NCBI RefSeq assembly: GCF_028656955.1
Contig: NZ_JAMDGY010000069.1
Coordinates: 22,549 to 86,548 of the forward strand
Direction of reading: 5' to 3'
Length of the DNA stretch: 64,000 nt
DNA from: Pseudomonas fontis
GTDB taxonomy: Bacteria; Pseudomonadota; Gammaproteobacteria; Pseudomonadales; Pseudomonadaceae
The position numbers and the translations under genes were made by a program. Shown here one piece after another: positions 52,688 to 62,181 of the stretch; the first letter of the stretch is position 1, and every line of letters begins with the position of its first letter. The notes beneath the pieces were generated by a model, which ran no database searches, had not been told where the DNA came from, and saw nothing but the letters and a program-made list of their open reading frames with translations.

Positions 52688-53467
52688 TTACTCGTTGTAG
52701 ATATCCAGGTCGCCGACGTACTTGCGCTGGATCTTGGCGAAGGTGCCGTCGGCCAACACTTCGGCGATGCCCTTGTTGAGCAGGGCCTTGAGTTCGCCGT
52801 CGTTCTTGCGCAGGCCCATGGCGATGTCCAGGGGCAGGGTCGGGTCCTTGATCGCCGGGCCGGTCTTGAACTCGGCGCCTTCAGGCTTGCTGAGGAAGTT
52901 CAGCTGGGCTTCGAGCTTGTCGGTCAGCGTCGCGTCGAGACGACCGTTCATGAGGTCGGCGTAGTTCTGGTCTTGTGCTTGGTAGGCCTTGACCTGGGCC
53001 CCCAGCGGCGCCAGCTTGGCGCGGGCATAGGCTTCCTGCAGCGAGCCTTGCAGCACGCCGACCTGCTTGCCCTTGAGCGATTCGGGGGTGTCGCCGAAAT
53101 CGGCACCTTTGCGGGTGATGATCGAGGTTGGGCTGAGGAACAGGCGGTCGCTGAACTCGATCTGTTTCTGCCGGGCCGGGGTCACGGCCATCGACGACAT
53201 GATCGCGTCGAACTTGCGTGCGCGCAGGGCCGGGATCATGCCGTCGAATTCGTTATGCACCCAGGTGCACTTGACCTGCAGTTTCTCGCAGATGGCGTTG
53301 CCCAGCTCGATGTCGAAGCCTTGCAGGCTGCCATCGGCGGCGACGGATTCGAAAGGGGGGTATTCGGGGTAGACGCCAAAACGGATCTCTTTCCATTCCT
53401 GGGCCTGGACCGTGCTCGCGCACAACGGCAGGAGCAGCACGCTGAGGATTTTTCGCAGCGAAGTCAT
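52688..53467 (-). CDS. Amino acid ABC transporter substrate-binding protein
   Basis: A 259-residue periplasmic protein of the LAO/HisJ group. Signal peptide about 1-22 (ending VQAQ). The mature part has FGVYPEYPPFESVAADGSLQ, then GFDIELGNAICEKLQVKC, with two Cys characteristic of HisJ-like proteins (in EKLQVKCTWV), and the AIMSSMAVTPARQKQIEFSD segment. It first serves the two permeases and ATPase. A 261-base gap upstream, with its own candidate operator, separates it from the cyclodeaminase gene. Confidence 0.93.
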   Translation of the reverse strand: MTSLRKILSVLLLPLCASTVQAQEWKEIRFGVYPEYPPFESVAADGSLQGFDIELGNAICEKLQVKCTWVHNEFDGMIPALRARKFDAIMSSMAVTPARQKQIEFSDRLFLSPTSIITRKGADFGDTPESLKGKQVGVLQGSLQEAYARAKLAPLGAQVKAYQAQDQNYADLMNGRLDATLTDKLEAQLNFLSKPEGAEFKTGPAIKDPTLPLDIAMGLRKNDGELKALLNKGIAEVLADGTFAKIQRKYVGDLDIYNE

Positions 53468-53637
53468 GTGAGTAATCCCTTTGTTTTGTAGTTGATGTAG
53501 GGCAGTGAACGCTTCGTAGGCTGGTTGCCGAACTTTTGTGACTGTTCGGTCGGGGCTCAGAATGCGTGAAGGCAGCGGATTTTTTGTGTCGTTTGTACCG
53601 GCGCTGGCTACCGGATTTTGCTGTAAACGCTGTGTGT

Positions 53638-53653
53638 GCAGCGGAATCGGCTG
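53638..53653. promoter_or_regulatory. Lrp-box-like repeat, copy 1 (upstream of the ABC transporter genes)
   Basis: GCAGCGGAATCGGCTG, identical over 16 bases to a second copy at 55829. It contains CAGC-7 bases-GCTG, a 15-bp inverted repeat with the YAG...CTR spacing of Lrp sites. It lies 171 bases upstream of the binding-protein gene. Related partial copies lie at 53572 (GCAGCGGATT) and 53679 (GCAGCAGAATC). Confidence 0.65.
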
Positions 53654-53728
53654 AGTTACCTCCTGTTTAGGCTTTGTGGCAGCAGAATCCGACCTGCCGC
53701 GGCTGTTGCGCGGCCGGTCGGCGGGGTG

Positions 53729-54775
53729 TCAGGCGCGCTTTTTTTGCAGGTCCGCAACCGGTGGTTGCAGCAGGGCGAAGAGGTCTTTCGGGTCCTTCAG
53801 GTCAGGCACCAGATTGATCTCGTGGCCGATCTCCAGCACCTTGGCCACATCCAGCACGTAGCGCAGCGCGGAGTAGTCTTCCAGGGCGAAACCGACGGAG
53901 TCGAACAGGGTCACCTGCGCGTCATTTTCGCGGCCAGCGGCCTGGCCGTTGACCACTTGCCAGAACTCGGTGGTTGGCGAGTCGGCCGGCATCTGCTGGA
54001 TTTCGCCTTCGATGCGGCTTTGCGGTTCGTACTCGACGATTACCCGCGCACGCTCGACGATGTCGCGGTGCAGCTCGGTCTTGCCCGGGCAGTCGCCGCC
54101 GACGGCGTTCAGGTGCATGCCAGGCTCGATCATTTCCGGGGTGAGGATGGTCGCGTAGGCCTTGTCGGCGGTGACCGTGGTGACGATATCGGCGCCGCGT
54201 ACCGCTTCGGCCACCGAGTCGGTGCGCACCACGCGAATGGCCGGGTAGGCGGCGAGGTTGGCGGCGAGCTTGGCAGTGGCTTGCGGGTCGAGGTCGTACA
54301 GGCGGATTTCATCGATGCCCAGCAGTGCGTGGAAGGCCAGCGCCTGGAACTCGCTTTGCGAACCGTTGCCGATCAGCGCCATGCTGCGGCTGTCGGGGCG
54401 TGCCAGGTAGCGTGCGGCCAGCGCCGAGGTGGCGGCGGTGCGGATCGCGGTGGTCAGGGTCATTTCGCTGAGCAGCACTGGAGCGCCAGTGTCGACATCG
54501 CCCAGGGCGCCAAAGGCCATTACCGTGAGCATGCCGCGCTGGGTGTTCTTCGGGTGGCCGTTGACGTACTTGAAGGCATACAGGTTGGCGTCGGACACCG
54601 GCATCAGCTCGATCACGCCATCGGGCGAATGGTTGGCCAGGCGCGGGCATTTTTCGAAGTCGTGCCAGCGCAGGTAGTCCTCGCGGATGTACTCGGCCAT
54701 TTCGCTCAGGCAGTTGCCCAGGCCCTTGGTGTTGACCAGGCGGCTGAGGTCGGTGACGTCGAGGTAACGGGTCAT
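53729..54775 (-). CDS. Ornithine cyclodeaminase family protein
   Basis: A 348-residue NAD-dependent enzyme of the OCD/mu-crystallin family, which converts ornithine to proline and ammonia in its best-known members. The NAD fold is SMALIGNGSQSEFQALAFHA, the conserved aspartate is in NAVGGDCPGKTEL, and the substrate Lys region is YAFKYVNGHPKNTQRG. I choose the ATG at 54775; the frame is open to 54856. It lies 25 bases after the ctlX gene. The pair could take citrulline to ornithine and on to proline. Confidence 0.92.
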   Translation of the reverse strand: MTRYLDVTDLSRLVNTKGLGNCLSEMAEYIREDYLRWHDFEKCPRLANHSPDGVIELMPVSDANLYAFKYVNGHPKNTQRGMLTVMAFGALGDVDTGAPVLLSEMTLTTAIRTAATSALAARYLARPDSRSMALIGNGSQSEFQALAFHALLGIDEIRLYDLDPQATAKLAANLAAYPAIRVVRTDSVAEAVRGADIVTTVTADKAYATILTPEMIEPGMHLNAVGGDCPGKTELHRDIVERARVIVEYEPQSRIEGEIQQMPADSPTTEFWQVVNGQAAGRENDAQVTLFDSVGFALEDYSALRYVLDVAKVLEIGHEINLVPDLKDPKDLFALLQPPVADLQKKRA

Positions 54776-54800
54776 GGTGGCGCTCCTTGTTGTAGGCGAA

Positions 54801-55718
54801 TTAGTGGCGACGGGGCAAGTGGACTTCGGCGAGCATGCAGCGCGCGCTGCCACCACCGATGCGTTCGATATGGTCGATGTTCACCACCACCGGATGGCTG
54901 TGCTGCTCGACGTGCTGGCGCTGTTCGGGGCGTAGCGAGCGCCAGGCGCTGCGTGACATCACCAGCAGTGGCTGGCCATGCTTGTCGTGGATTTCCAGCA
55001 TGTTCCCGGCGAAGCCTTCGAGCTGTTCGAAGTCCAGCGCCAGGATGTCCTTGCCGCTGTCGCGCAGGCGGTGTTCCAGGGTGTGGCGCTCGGCGGCGTC
55101 GGGCACCGCTTGCAGGCACACCACCGAGAGGCCGCGGCCGACGCTCATCATCACGTTGCTGTGGTAGATCGGCGCGTTGTGCCGGTCGACGGCGTGGAAC
55201 ACGCACAGGCGGTAGTCGAGCTGGTCGGCGAACTGGCGCAGGGCCTCGGTGTGGGTGCGCCCGGAGTGGCAGGCGTAGCTGATCCGGTGTTCGCGATCGA
55301 GGACCATGCTGCCGGTGCCTTCGAGGTACATGCTCTGCTGTTCGAGCGGGCTCAGGTCGATGGTCTGGCGAATGTCGAAGCGTTCGCGCAGCACCTGGAG
55401 TACGCCTTTGTCACGTTCCAGCCGGCGGTTCTGGCCTTCCATCGGGTAGAGCACCAGGCTGCCGTCGGCGTGGCTACTCCACCAGTTGTTGGGGAAGATC
55501 GAGTCGGGGGTGTGCGGGGCTGGGGTGTCCTGCACCACCATCACGTCGACGCCGTGCTGGCGCAGGGTATCGACATAGCCGTCGAATTCTTCCAGCGCTT
55601 TATGCTGTGCCTGCTCGGGGTCGAGCAGCGCTTGCTGGAATCGGTTGTTGAGGGCGGTGTCCGGGTTGAAGGCGAACCGCGCCGGGCGGATCATCAAGAC
55701 TGTATTTGTTGTTTGCAT
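54801..55718 (-). CDS. ctlX: Citrulline utilization hydrolase CtlX
   Basis: A 305-residue member of the guanidino-group hydrolase superfamily (DDAH/arginine deiminase fold). The catalytic Cys294 lies near the C-terminus in GGGSARCMLAEVHL, a catalytic His is His186 in YHSNVMMSVG, and the acidic substrate residues lie in PDSIFPNNWW. CtlX proteins have been linked to citrulline use. The start at 55718 (MQTTNTVLMIRPARFAFN) is canonical. It heads the pair with the cyclodeaminase; a copy of the Lrp-like box lies 111 bases upstream. Confidence 0.88.
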   Translation of the reverse strand: MQTTNTVLMIRPARFAFNPDTALNNRFQQALLDPEQAQHKALEEFDGYVDTLRQHGVDVMVVQDTPAPHTPDSIFPNNWWSSHADGSLVLYPMEGQNRRLERDKGVLQVLRERFDIRQTIDLSPLEQQSMYLEGTGSMVLDREHRISYACHSGRTHTEALRQFADQLDYRLCVFHAVDRHNAPIYHSNVMMSVGRGLSVVCLQAVPDAAERHTLEHRLRDSGKDILALDFEQLEGFAGNMLEIHDKHGQPLLVMSRSAWRSLRPEQRQHVEQHSHPVVVNIDHIERIGGGSARCMLAEVHLPRRH

Positions 55719-55828
55719 GGGCGCACGCATCCGGGGTTGGCGGTGTGCTTATTGTCCGTGCAGTGAGGGTGAAATCCCGGCTGAAGGGTGTAGGGCGCTC
55801 AGCGGGGAAAGCTGAAAAGAGGTGTTTG

Positions 55829-55844
55829 GCAGCGGAATCGGCTG
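55829..55844. promoter_or_regulatory. Lrp-box-like repeat, copy 2 (upstream of ctlX)
   Basis: GCAGCGGAATCGGCTG, identical to the copy at 53638 over all 16 bases, 111 bases upstream of the ctlX start. The candidate regulator is the Lrp-type gene at 49829. Confidence 0.65.
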
Positions 55845-55871
55845 TGCGGGGTGGGCAAGGTGTTTTTGAGG

Positions 55872-55900
55872 GCCTCATCGCCGGCAAAGCCGGCTCCCAC
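55872..55900. repeat. REP element, first of a pair
   Basis: GCCTCATCGCCGGCAAAGCCGGCTCCCAC, 154 bases upstream of ctlX and oriented opposite to the copy at 55926. Confidence 0.86.
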
Positions 55901-55925
55901 ATGATCTGTGGGCACCTTGATTAGA

Positions 55926-55952
55926 CTGTGGGAGCCGGCCTTGCCGGCGATG
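55926..55952. repeat. REP element, second of a pair
   Basis: CTGTGGGAGCCGGCCTTGCCGGCGATG, ending just past the 3' end of the sigma-54 regulator gene on the minus strand. Confidence 0.86.
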
Positions 55953-55955
55953 CTC

Positions 55956-57716
55956 TTAAAGGCTGCGCAAGCGCTTGTACAGTGTGGTCCGGCTCACCCC
56001 CAGCTGGCGCGCCAGCTGCGAGACATTGCCATCCGCCGCGCGCAGTTGATCCTCAAGGCCTTCATCCACCGCCACGGGTATCGCCTCACTGCCCGGCAGC
56101 TCGGCATAAAAACTGTCCGGCAGATGCTCCAACGCCACCCCGCGTTCCCCGGCCAAAGCCAAGGCGACCTGCAACACACTGGCCATCTGCCGAAGATTCC
56201 CCGGCCACGGATGGCGCATCAACAGCTCCAGCACTTTCGCGCTCAGCTCCGTCGGCTGCCCCGGCTCACGATAGCGCTGGCACAGTTGCTCGATCAGTGC
56301 ACGCCGATCACTGCGTTCGCGCAGCGGCGGCAGTGTCAGGCTCAGGCCGGCGATCCGGTAATAAAGATCCTGGCGGAACAACCCGGCGCGCACCTGGGCC
56401 TGCAAATCCTGATTGGTCGCCGAGACCACCCGGATATCCACGGCAATCGGCTCACCACCGCCCAGCGGCTGAACCCGGCGATCCTGTAGAAAACGCAGCA
56501 GGCGTGCCTGGGTCGCCAGCGGCATATCGCCAATCTCGTCGAGAAACAGCACGCCTTGGTCGGCCTTGCGGATCAGCCCCGGGTTGCCTTTATGGTGGGC
56601 CCCGGTAAACGCACCTTTCTCATAGCCGAACAGCTCCGACTCCACCAATTCGGCAGGGATGGACGCACAGTTCACCGCCACCAGCGGCTGCCCGGCACGG
56701 CTGCTGGCCTGGTGCAGGGCGTTGACGAAGACCTCCTTGCCGACGCCGGTCTCGCCGTGGATCAGCAGCGGGATGTCTTTCTCCAGCAATAGCCCGGCCT
56801 GCTGCAGCGCCTTGCCGACACGCGGGTCGATCTCGGCCTGCACCGCACGGGGCCGGGCGAGCGGTTCGGCGTGCGGCGCCTTGAGCTCGCAATGAAAGCG
56901 GTTGCGCCCAGCGACATGCATGGCAAACGGCAGTGCCAGCGGCTGCGCGAGCAATTGCGTCAGCGGCGTTTGCAGCAATTCCTCGATCTGCCCATGCAAC
57001 GGGCTCTTGCCCAACAAGCTGTCGGCGCGGCGGTTGGCCGCGACCACCTGGCCGCTGGCATCGAACAGCAGTAGCCCGGCCCATTGGCTGTCGAGGCTGT
57101 TCGGCCCGGTGTTGAAGCTCAGTTGCCAGCAGTGCCCGGCATAGCCTTCGAGGATCAGCCGGTTCTCCAGGCTCTGGCTCATCATCCGCACCAGCCCCAG
57201 GGTCTGCGAGGAGGGCAGGTAACTGTCGCTGGAGACGTCCAGCACCCCGATCAGGTGTCGCTCGGCGTCGTACAGCGGCGCGGCCGCGCCTGCCATGAAG
57301 CGGTTGAGCTTGAGAAAGTGCTCGTCATGGCCGACATGCACCGCCTGCCGGCAGGCCAGCGCGGTGCCGATGGCATTGGTGCCCACCCCTTGCTCCAGCC
57401 AGCGCGCCCCCGGCTCGAAACCTCGGCCCTGGCGCGGGTCGACGAAGCGCCGGGTGCCCCAGCTGTCGAGCAGTTGGCCCTCGGCATCGCTGAGCATGAT
57501 CAGGTAGCTGGAGTGGCCGAGCAGGTGGGCGAAGGAGGGCAGCACCTCGTCGCGGGTGGTGCGCAGCAACCCGTGCTGGCGTTCCAGCAGGGCACGTACC
57601 TGGGCGGCGTCCGGCTCGCCGAAACTGGGCAGCGATTGATGCTCAAGGCCGAAGGCTCGGCAGCGGGCCCAGGAGGCCTGGATCAATTGGGCATGGGGTG
57701 AGGCGGATGCGGCCAT
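55956..57716 (-). CDS. Sigma-54-dependent activator, AcoR type
   Basis: A 586-residue activator. An N-terminal GAF-type sensor spans about 60-190 (GVGTNAIGTALACRQAVHVG is typical of AcoR), and a second PAS-like segment about 205-270 (GLLLFDASGQVVAANRRADS). Then the AAA+ domain: Walker A GETGVGKE (321-328), sigma-54-contact loop GAFTGA (368-373), Walker B LFLDEIGDMP (390-399). The C-terminal Fis HTH ends the protein (RQLGVSRTTLYKRLRSL). It is divergent from the transporter operon, which has a sigma-54 promoter. The effector is probably a small alcohol or polyol, but this is inferred. Confidence 0.93.
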   Translation of the reverse strand: MAASASPHAQLIQASWARCRAFGLEHQSLPSFGEPDAAQVRALLERQHGLLRTTRDEVLPSFAHLLGHSSYLIMLSDAEGQLLDSWGTRRFVDPRQGRGFEPGARWLEQGVGTNAIGTALACRQAVHVGHDEHFLKLNRFMAGAAAPLYDAERHLIGVLDVSSDSYLPSSQTLGLVRMMSQSLENRLILEGYAGHCWQLSFNTGPNSLDSQWAGLLLFDASGQVVAANRRADSLLGKSPLHGQIEELLQTPLTQLLAQPLALPFAMHVAGRNRFHCELKAPHAEPLARPRAVQAEIDPRVGKALQQAGLLLEKDIPLLIHGETGVGKEVFVNALHQASSRAGQPLVAVNCASIPAELVESELFGYEKGAFTGAHHKGNPGLIRKADQGVLFLDEIGDMPLATQARLLRFLQDRRVQPLGGGEPIAVDIRVVSATNQDLQAQVRAGLFRQDLYYRIAGLSLTLPPLRERSDRRALIEQLCQRYREPGQPTELSAKVLELLMRHPWPGNLRQMASVLQVALALAGERGVALEHLPDSFYAELPGSEAIPVAVDEGLEDQLRAADGNVSQLARQLGVSRTTLYKRLRSL

Positions 57717-57799
57717 GGGCCCGTCCTGTGCAGAGCTGTGTTGTTGTTTTTATGCGGCCTGTAGCACGCCGCCAGCGTTTCTCCAGTGTTGTCCAGTCC

Positions 57800-57867
57800 T
57801 GTTCATTGTCAACGTGAGGGTGTTCAGTTGTTCAGCGAAAGTTGTTCATTTCTGTTCAGTGCTGAAC
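57800..57867. promoter_or_regulatory. Clustered TGTTCA repeats: candidate activator binding region
   Basis: Five TGTTCA copies start at 57800, 57821, 57829, 57843 and 57853; the last forms a perfect 6-2-6 inverted repeat GTTCAGTGCTGAAC (57854-57867). The cluster ends about 66 bases before the -24/-12 promoter, the range expected of a sigma-54 enhancer. Confidence 0.65.
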
Positions 57868-57932
57868 CCTCGCACACCGGCGTCCTGTGAAAATTTCAGC
57901 CCGTTCAAGGGCTTGCCCGCAAAGGTGAGGGC

Positions 57933-57948
57933 TGGCACGAATCTGGCT
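57933..57948 (+). promoter_or_regulatory. Sigma-54 (-24/-12) promoter of the transporter operon
   Basis: TGGCACGAATCTGGCT: GG at 57934-57935 and GC at 57946-57947 with ten bases between, the invariant sigma-54 spacing. The -24 half (TGGCACG) is perfect; the -12 half has TGGC for the common TTGC. Confidence 0.8.
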
Positions 57949-57989
57949 CTGTTCGAGCACCTGTCGCATAACAACAAGAAGGTTGCGCC

Positions 57990-59084
57990 ATGTCGCTTGT
58001 GCTCGAGCATGTCAGCCGTACCGTCGACACCCAGGTATTCATTGCCGAGGCCAGCCTGCGCTTCGAGCCCGGCTCGTTCAACGTGCTGCTCGGCCGGACC
58101 CTGTCCGGCAAAACCAGCCTGATGCGCCTGATGGCCGGCCTCGACCGCCCGGACCACGGCCGCGTGCTGATGAACGGCGAAGACGTCACGGGCCGCCCGG
58201 TGCGCCAGCGCAACGTGTCGATGGTCTATCAGCAGTTCATCAACTACCCGACCATGAGCGTATTCGAGAACATCGCCTCGCCCTTGCGCCAGGCGCGGGT
58301 GGCGGAAGAAGAGGTGCAGCGCAAGGTGCGCGAGACGGCGAAGATGCTGCGTATCGAGCCCTTCCTGGCGCGCTACCCGCTGGAACTGTCGGGTGGTCAG
58401 CAGCAACGCACGGCCATGGCCCGGGCGCTGGTCAAGGATGCCGAGTTGATCCTGTTCGACGAGCCGCTGGTGAACCTCGACTACAAGTTGCGCGAAGAGC
58501 TACGCCAGGAGATGCGCGAGCTGTTTGCCGCGCGCCACTGCATTGCGGTGTACGCCACCACCGAACCCAACGAAGCGCTGGCCCTGGGCGGCACCACCAC
58601 CATCCTCCACGAAGGCCGGGTGGTGCAGAGCGGGCCGACGCCGCAGGTCTATCACCAGCCGCGCACGGTGCTGGCGGCCGAGCTGTTCTCCGAGCCGCCG
58701 ATCAACCTGATGCCCGGGCGTATTGCCGGCAATGAAGTGAGCTTCGCCGGCGCCGTGCACTTCGCCATGAACGCCGACCTGCGGCGTATCGGCGATGGCG
58801 ACTATCGTTTTGGCGTACGCCCCAGCCATATCAGCCTGGTGCCCTCCAATGATGATGACCTGGAGCTTGCCGTGCAGGTACAGGTGGCGGAGATCAGCGG
58901 TTCGGAAACCTTCCTGCATGTGCGCAACGAGCACTTCAGCCTGATCCTGCACCTGCCGGGTGTACACGAGTACGGCGTGGATGCGCCGATCCGCATCTAT
59001 ATCCCCACCCACAAACTGTTCGTCTTCGACCCCGCCGGGCAACTGATCCAGGCGCCGGGTATCCGTGAAGCGAGGGTTGCCTGA
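57990..59084 (+). CDS. ABC transporter ATP-binding protein, GlpS-like
   Basis: A 364-residue sugar/polyol-type ATPase with a C-terminal OB-fold (TOBE) domain. Walker A is GRTLSGKT, the Q-loop MVYQQFINYPTMSVFEN, the signature LSGGQ (133-137) is intact, and Walker B is LILFDEPLVNLD. The H-loop is odd: AVYATTEPNEAL has Thr191 in place of the catalytic His. It is the first gene after the sigma-54 promoter and overlaps the next ATPase gene by one base. By context it is half of a heterodimer of the GlpST type (glycerol uptake in Rhizobium). Confidence 0.87.
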   Translation: MSLVLEHVSRTVDTQVFIAEASLRFEPGSFNVLLGRTLSGKTSLMRLMAGLDRPDHGRVLMNGEDVTGRPVRQRNVSMVYQQFINYPTMSVFENIASPLRQARVAEEEVQRKVRETAKMLRIEPFLARYPLELSGGQQQRTAMARALVKDAELILFDEPLVNLDYKLREELRQEMRELFAARHCIAVYATTEPNEALALGGTTTILHEGRVVQSGPTPQVYHQPRTVLAAELFSEPPINLMPGRIAGNEVSFAGAVHFAMNADLRRIGDGDYRFGVRPSHISLVPSNDDDLELAVQVQVAEISGSETFLHVRNEHFSLILHLPGVHEYGVDAPIRIYIPTHKLFVFDPAGQLIQAPGIREARVA

Positions 59085-60177
59085 TGGCCGAGATCCGCCT
59101 GCAACACCTCGCCCACAGCTACAGCCGCACGCCGGGGGGCGCCGAGGACTACGCCTTGCGCGAACTCGACCATGTCTGGGAGCAGGGCGGTGCCTATGCG
59201 CTGCTCGGGCCGTCGGGCTGTGGCAAGTCGACCTTGCTCAATATCATTTCCGGCCTGCTCAGCCCGTCCCATGGGCAGGTGCTGTTCGACGGCAAGGCGG
59301 TGAACGACCTTTCGCCGCAGGCGCGCAATATCGCCCAGGTGTTCCAGTTCCCGGTGGTCTACGACACCATGACGGTGTTCGACAATCTCGCTTTCCCGCT
59401 GCGCAATCAGGGGCTGGATGAAGCACGGGTCAAGGCCAAGGTCGAAGAGATCGCCGAAGTGCTGGACCTCGGTACGCTGCTGCACAAGAAGGCGCGCAAC
59501 CTCAGCGCCGACGAGAAGCAGAAGGTCTCCATGGGCCGGGGCCTGGTGCGTGACGATGTCTCGGCGATTCTCTTCGACGAGCCGCTGACGGTGATCGACC
59601 CGCACCTGAAGTGGAAGCTGCGGCGCAAGCTCAAGCAGATCCACGAGCAGTTCAACCTGACCATGATCTACGTCACCCACGATCAGCTGGAGGCCTCGAC
59701 CTTCGCCGACAAGATCGCGGTGATGTATGGCGGGCAGATCGTCCAGTTCGGCACCCCGCGCGAGTTGTTCGAGCGGCCCCGGCACACCTTTGTCGGCTAC
59801 TTCATTGGCAGCCCCGGGATGAACCTGATCCCGGTGCAGGCACAGCCGGGCGGAGTCGGTTTTGGCGCGACGCACCTGCCACTGTCGAGCGAGCTGCAGG
59901 CCCATGTCGAACACCTGGCCGGCGCGCGTTTGCAGATTGGTATCCGCCCTGAATTCGTCCAGGTCTGGGACGAACCGCTGGACGAGGGGTACAGCGCGCG
60001 GGTGGTGGACGTCGAGGACCTCGGCACCTACAAGATCCTTACCCTTGAGCTCGACGGCGTGCGGCTGAAGGTGCGTTTGGGTGAGGACCGCGCAGTGCCC
60101 GAAGTGCAGGCGTGGATCAGCTTCCCGGCGCAGTGGCTGATGCTCTACGCCGACGATGTGCTGGTGGAGGTCGGGCC

Positions 60178-60181
<4 letters not shown>
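59084..60181 (+). CDS. ABC transporter ATP-binding protein, GlpT-like
   Basis: A 365-residue ATPase, partner of the preceding gene. Walker A LLGPSGCGKST, Q-loop VFQFPVVYDTMTVFDN, Walker B AILFDEPLTVIDPHLK, and an H-loop with His199 (MIYVTHDQLEAST) are normal. The signature motif is broken: LSADE (140-144) instead of LSGGQ. A TOBE domain follows. The degeneracy complements that of the partner, so one composite site should work and the other not. Its stop overlaps the first permease start (ATGA). Confidence 0.87.
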
Positions 60182-61041
<860 letters not shown>

Positions 61042-61051
61042 GGGACGGCCC

Positions 61052-61852
<801 letters not shown>

Positions 61853-61863
61853 AGGAGCACGCT

Positions 61864-62136
61864 ATGGAATGGATGGCCTGGACCCTGCCCACGGCGCTGT
61901 TCTTCGCAGCCATTGCGGTGATGCTGATGGGCATGACGGTGCTGGAACTGCGTCGCCCCTGCGCCGAGCGCCGGGGCTTTCTGCCGATCGTCACCACACG
62001 CGGTGATCGGTTGTTCATCGGGCTGCTGGTCAGCGCCTACCTGCACCTGGTGGTGATCGGGCTGACCGACTGGAACCTGTGGGTGGCCTCGCTGCTGTCG
62101 CTGGCCTGGCTGTTGGTGGTGTTGCGCTGGGGTTAG
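61864..62136 (+). CDS. DUF2160 small membrane protein, GlpU-like
   Basis: A 90-residue protein with two or three hydrophobic helices (MEWMAWTLPTALFFAAIAVM, then RLFIGLLVSAYLHLVVIGL). DUF2160 members occur in glycerol-type GlpSTPQUV transporter operons at just this place between the second permease and the binding protein, which is the main reason for the call. An AAGGAG site precedes the ATG. Its role in transport is not known. Confidence 0.88.
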   Translation: MEWMAWTLPTALFFAAIAVMLMGMTVLELRRPCAERRGFLPIVTTRGDRLFIGLLVSAYLHLVVIGLTDWNLWVASLLSLAWLLVVLRWG

Positions 62137-62181
62137 CCGGCGGTGTGCGGCGCTCTGTCAATGTTCAAACGGGAGATGACT

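Noticed and set aside
27071..55952. Repeated GTGGGAGCC palindromes as a CRISPR array
   Set aside because: The copies are scattered over 29 kb, lack regular spacers and are palindromic REP elements; no cas genes are present.
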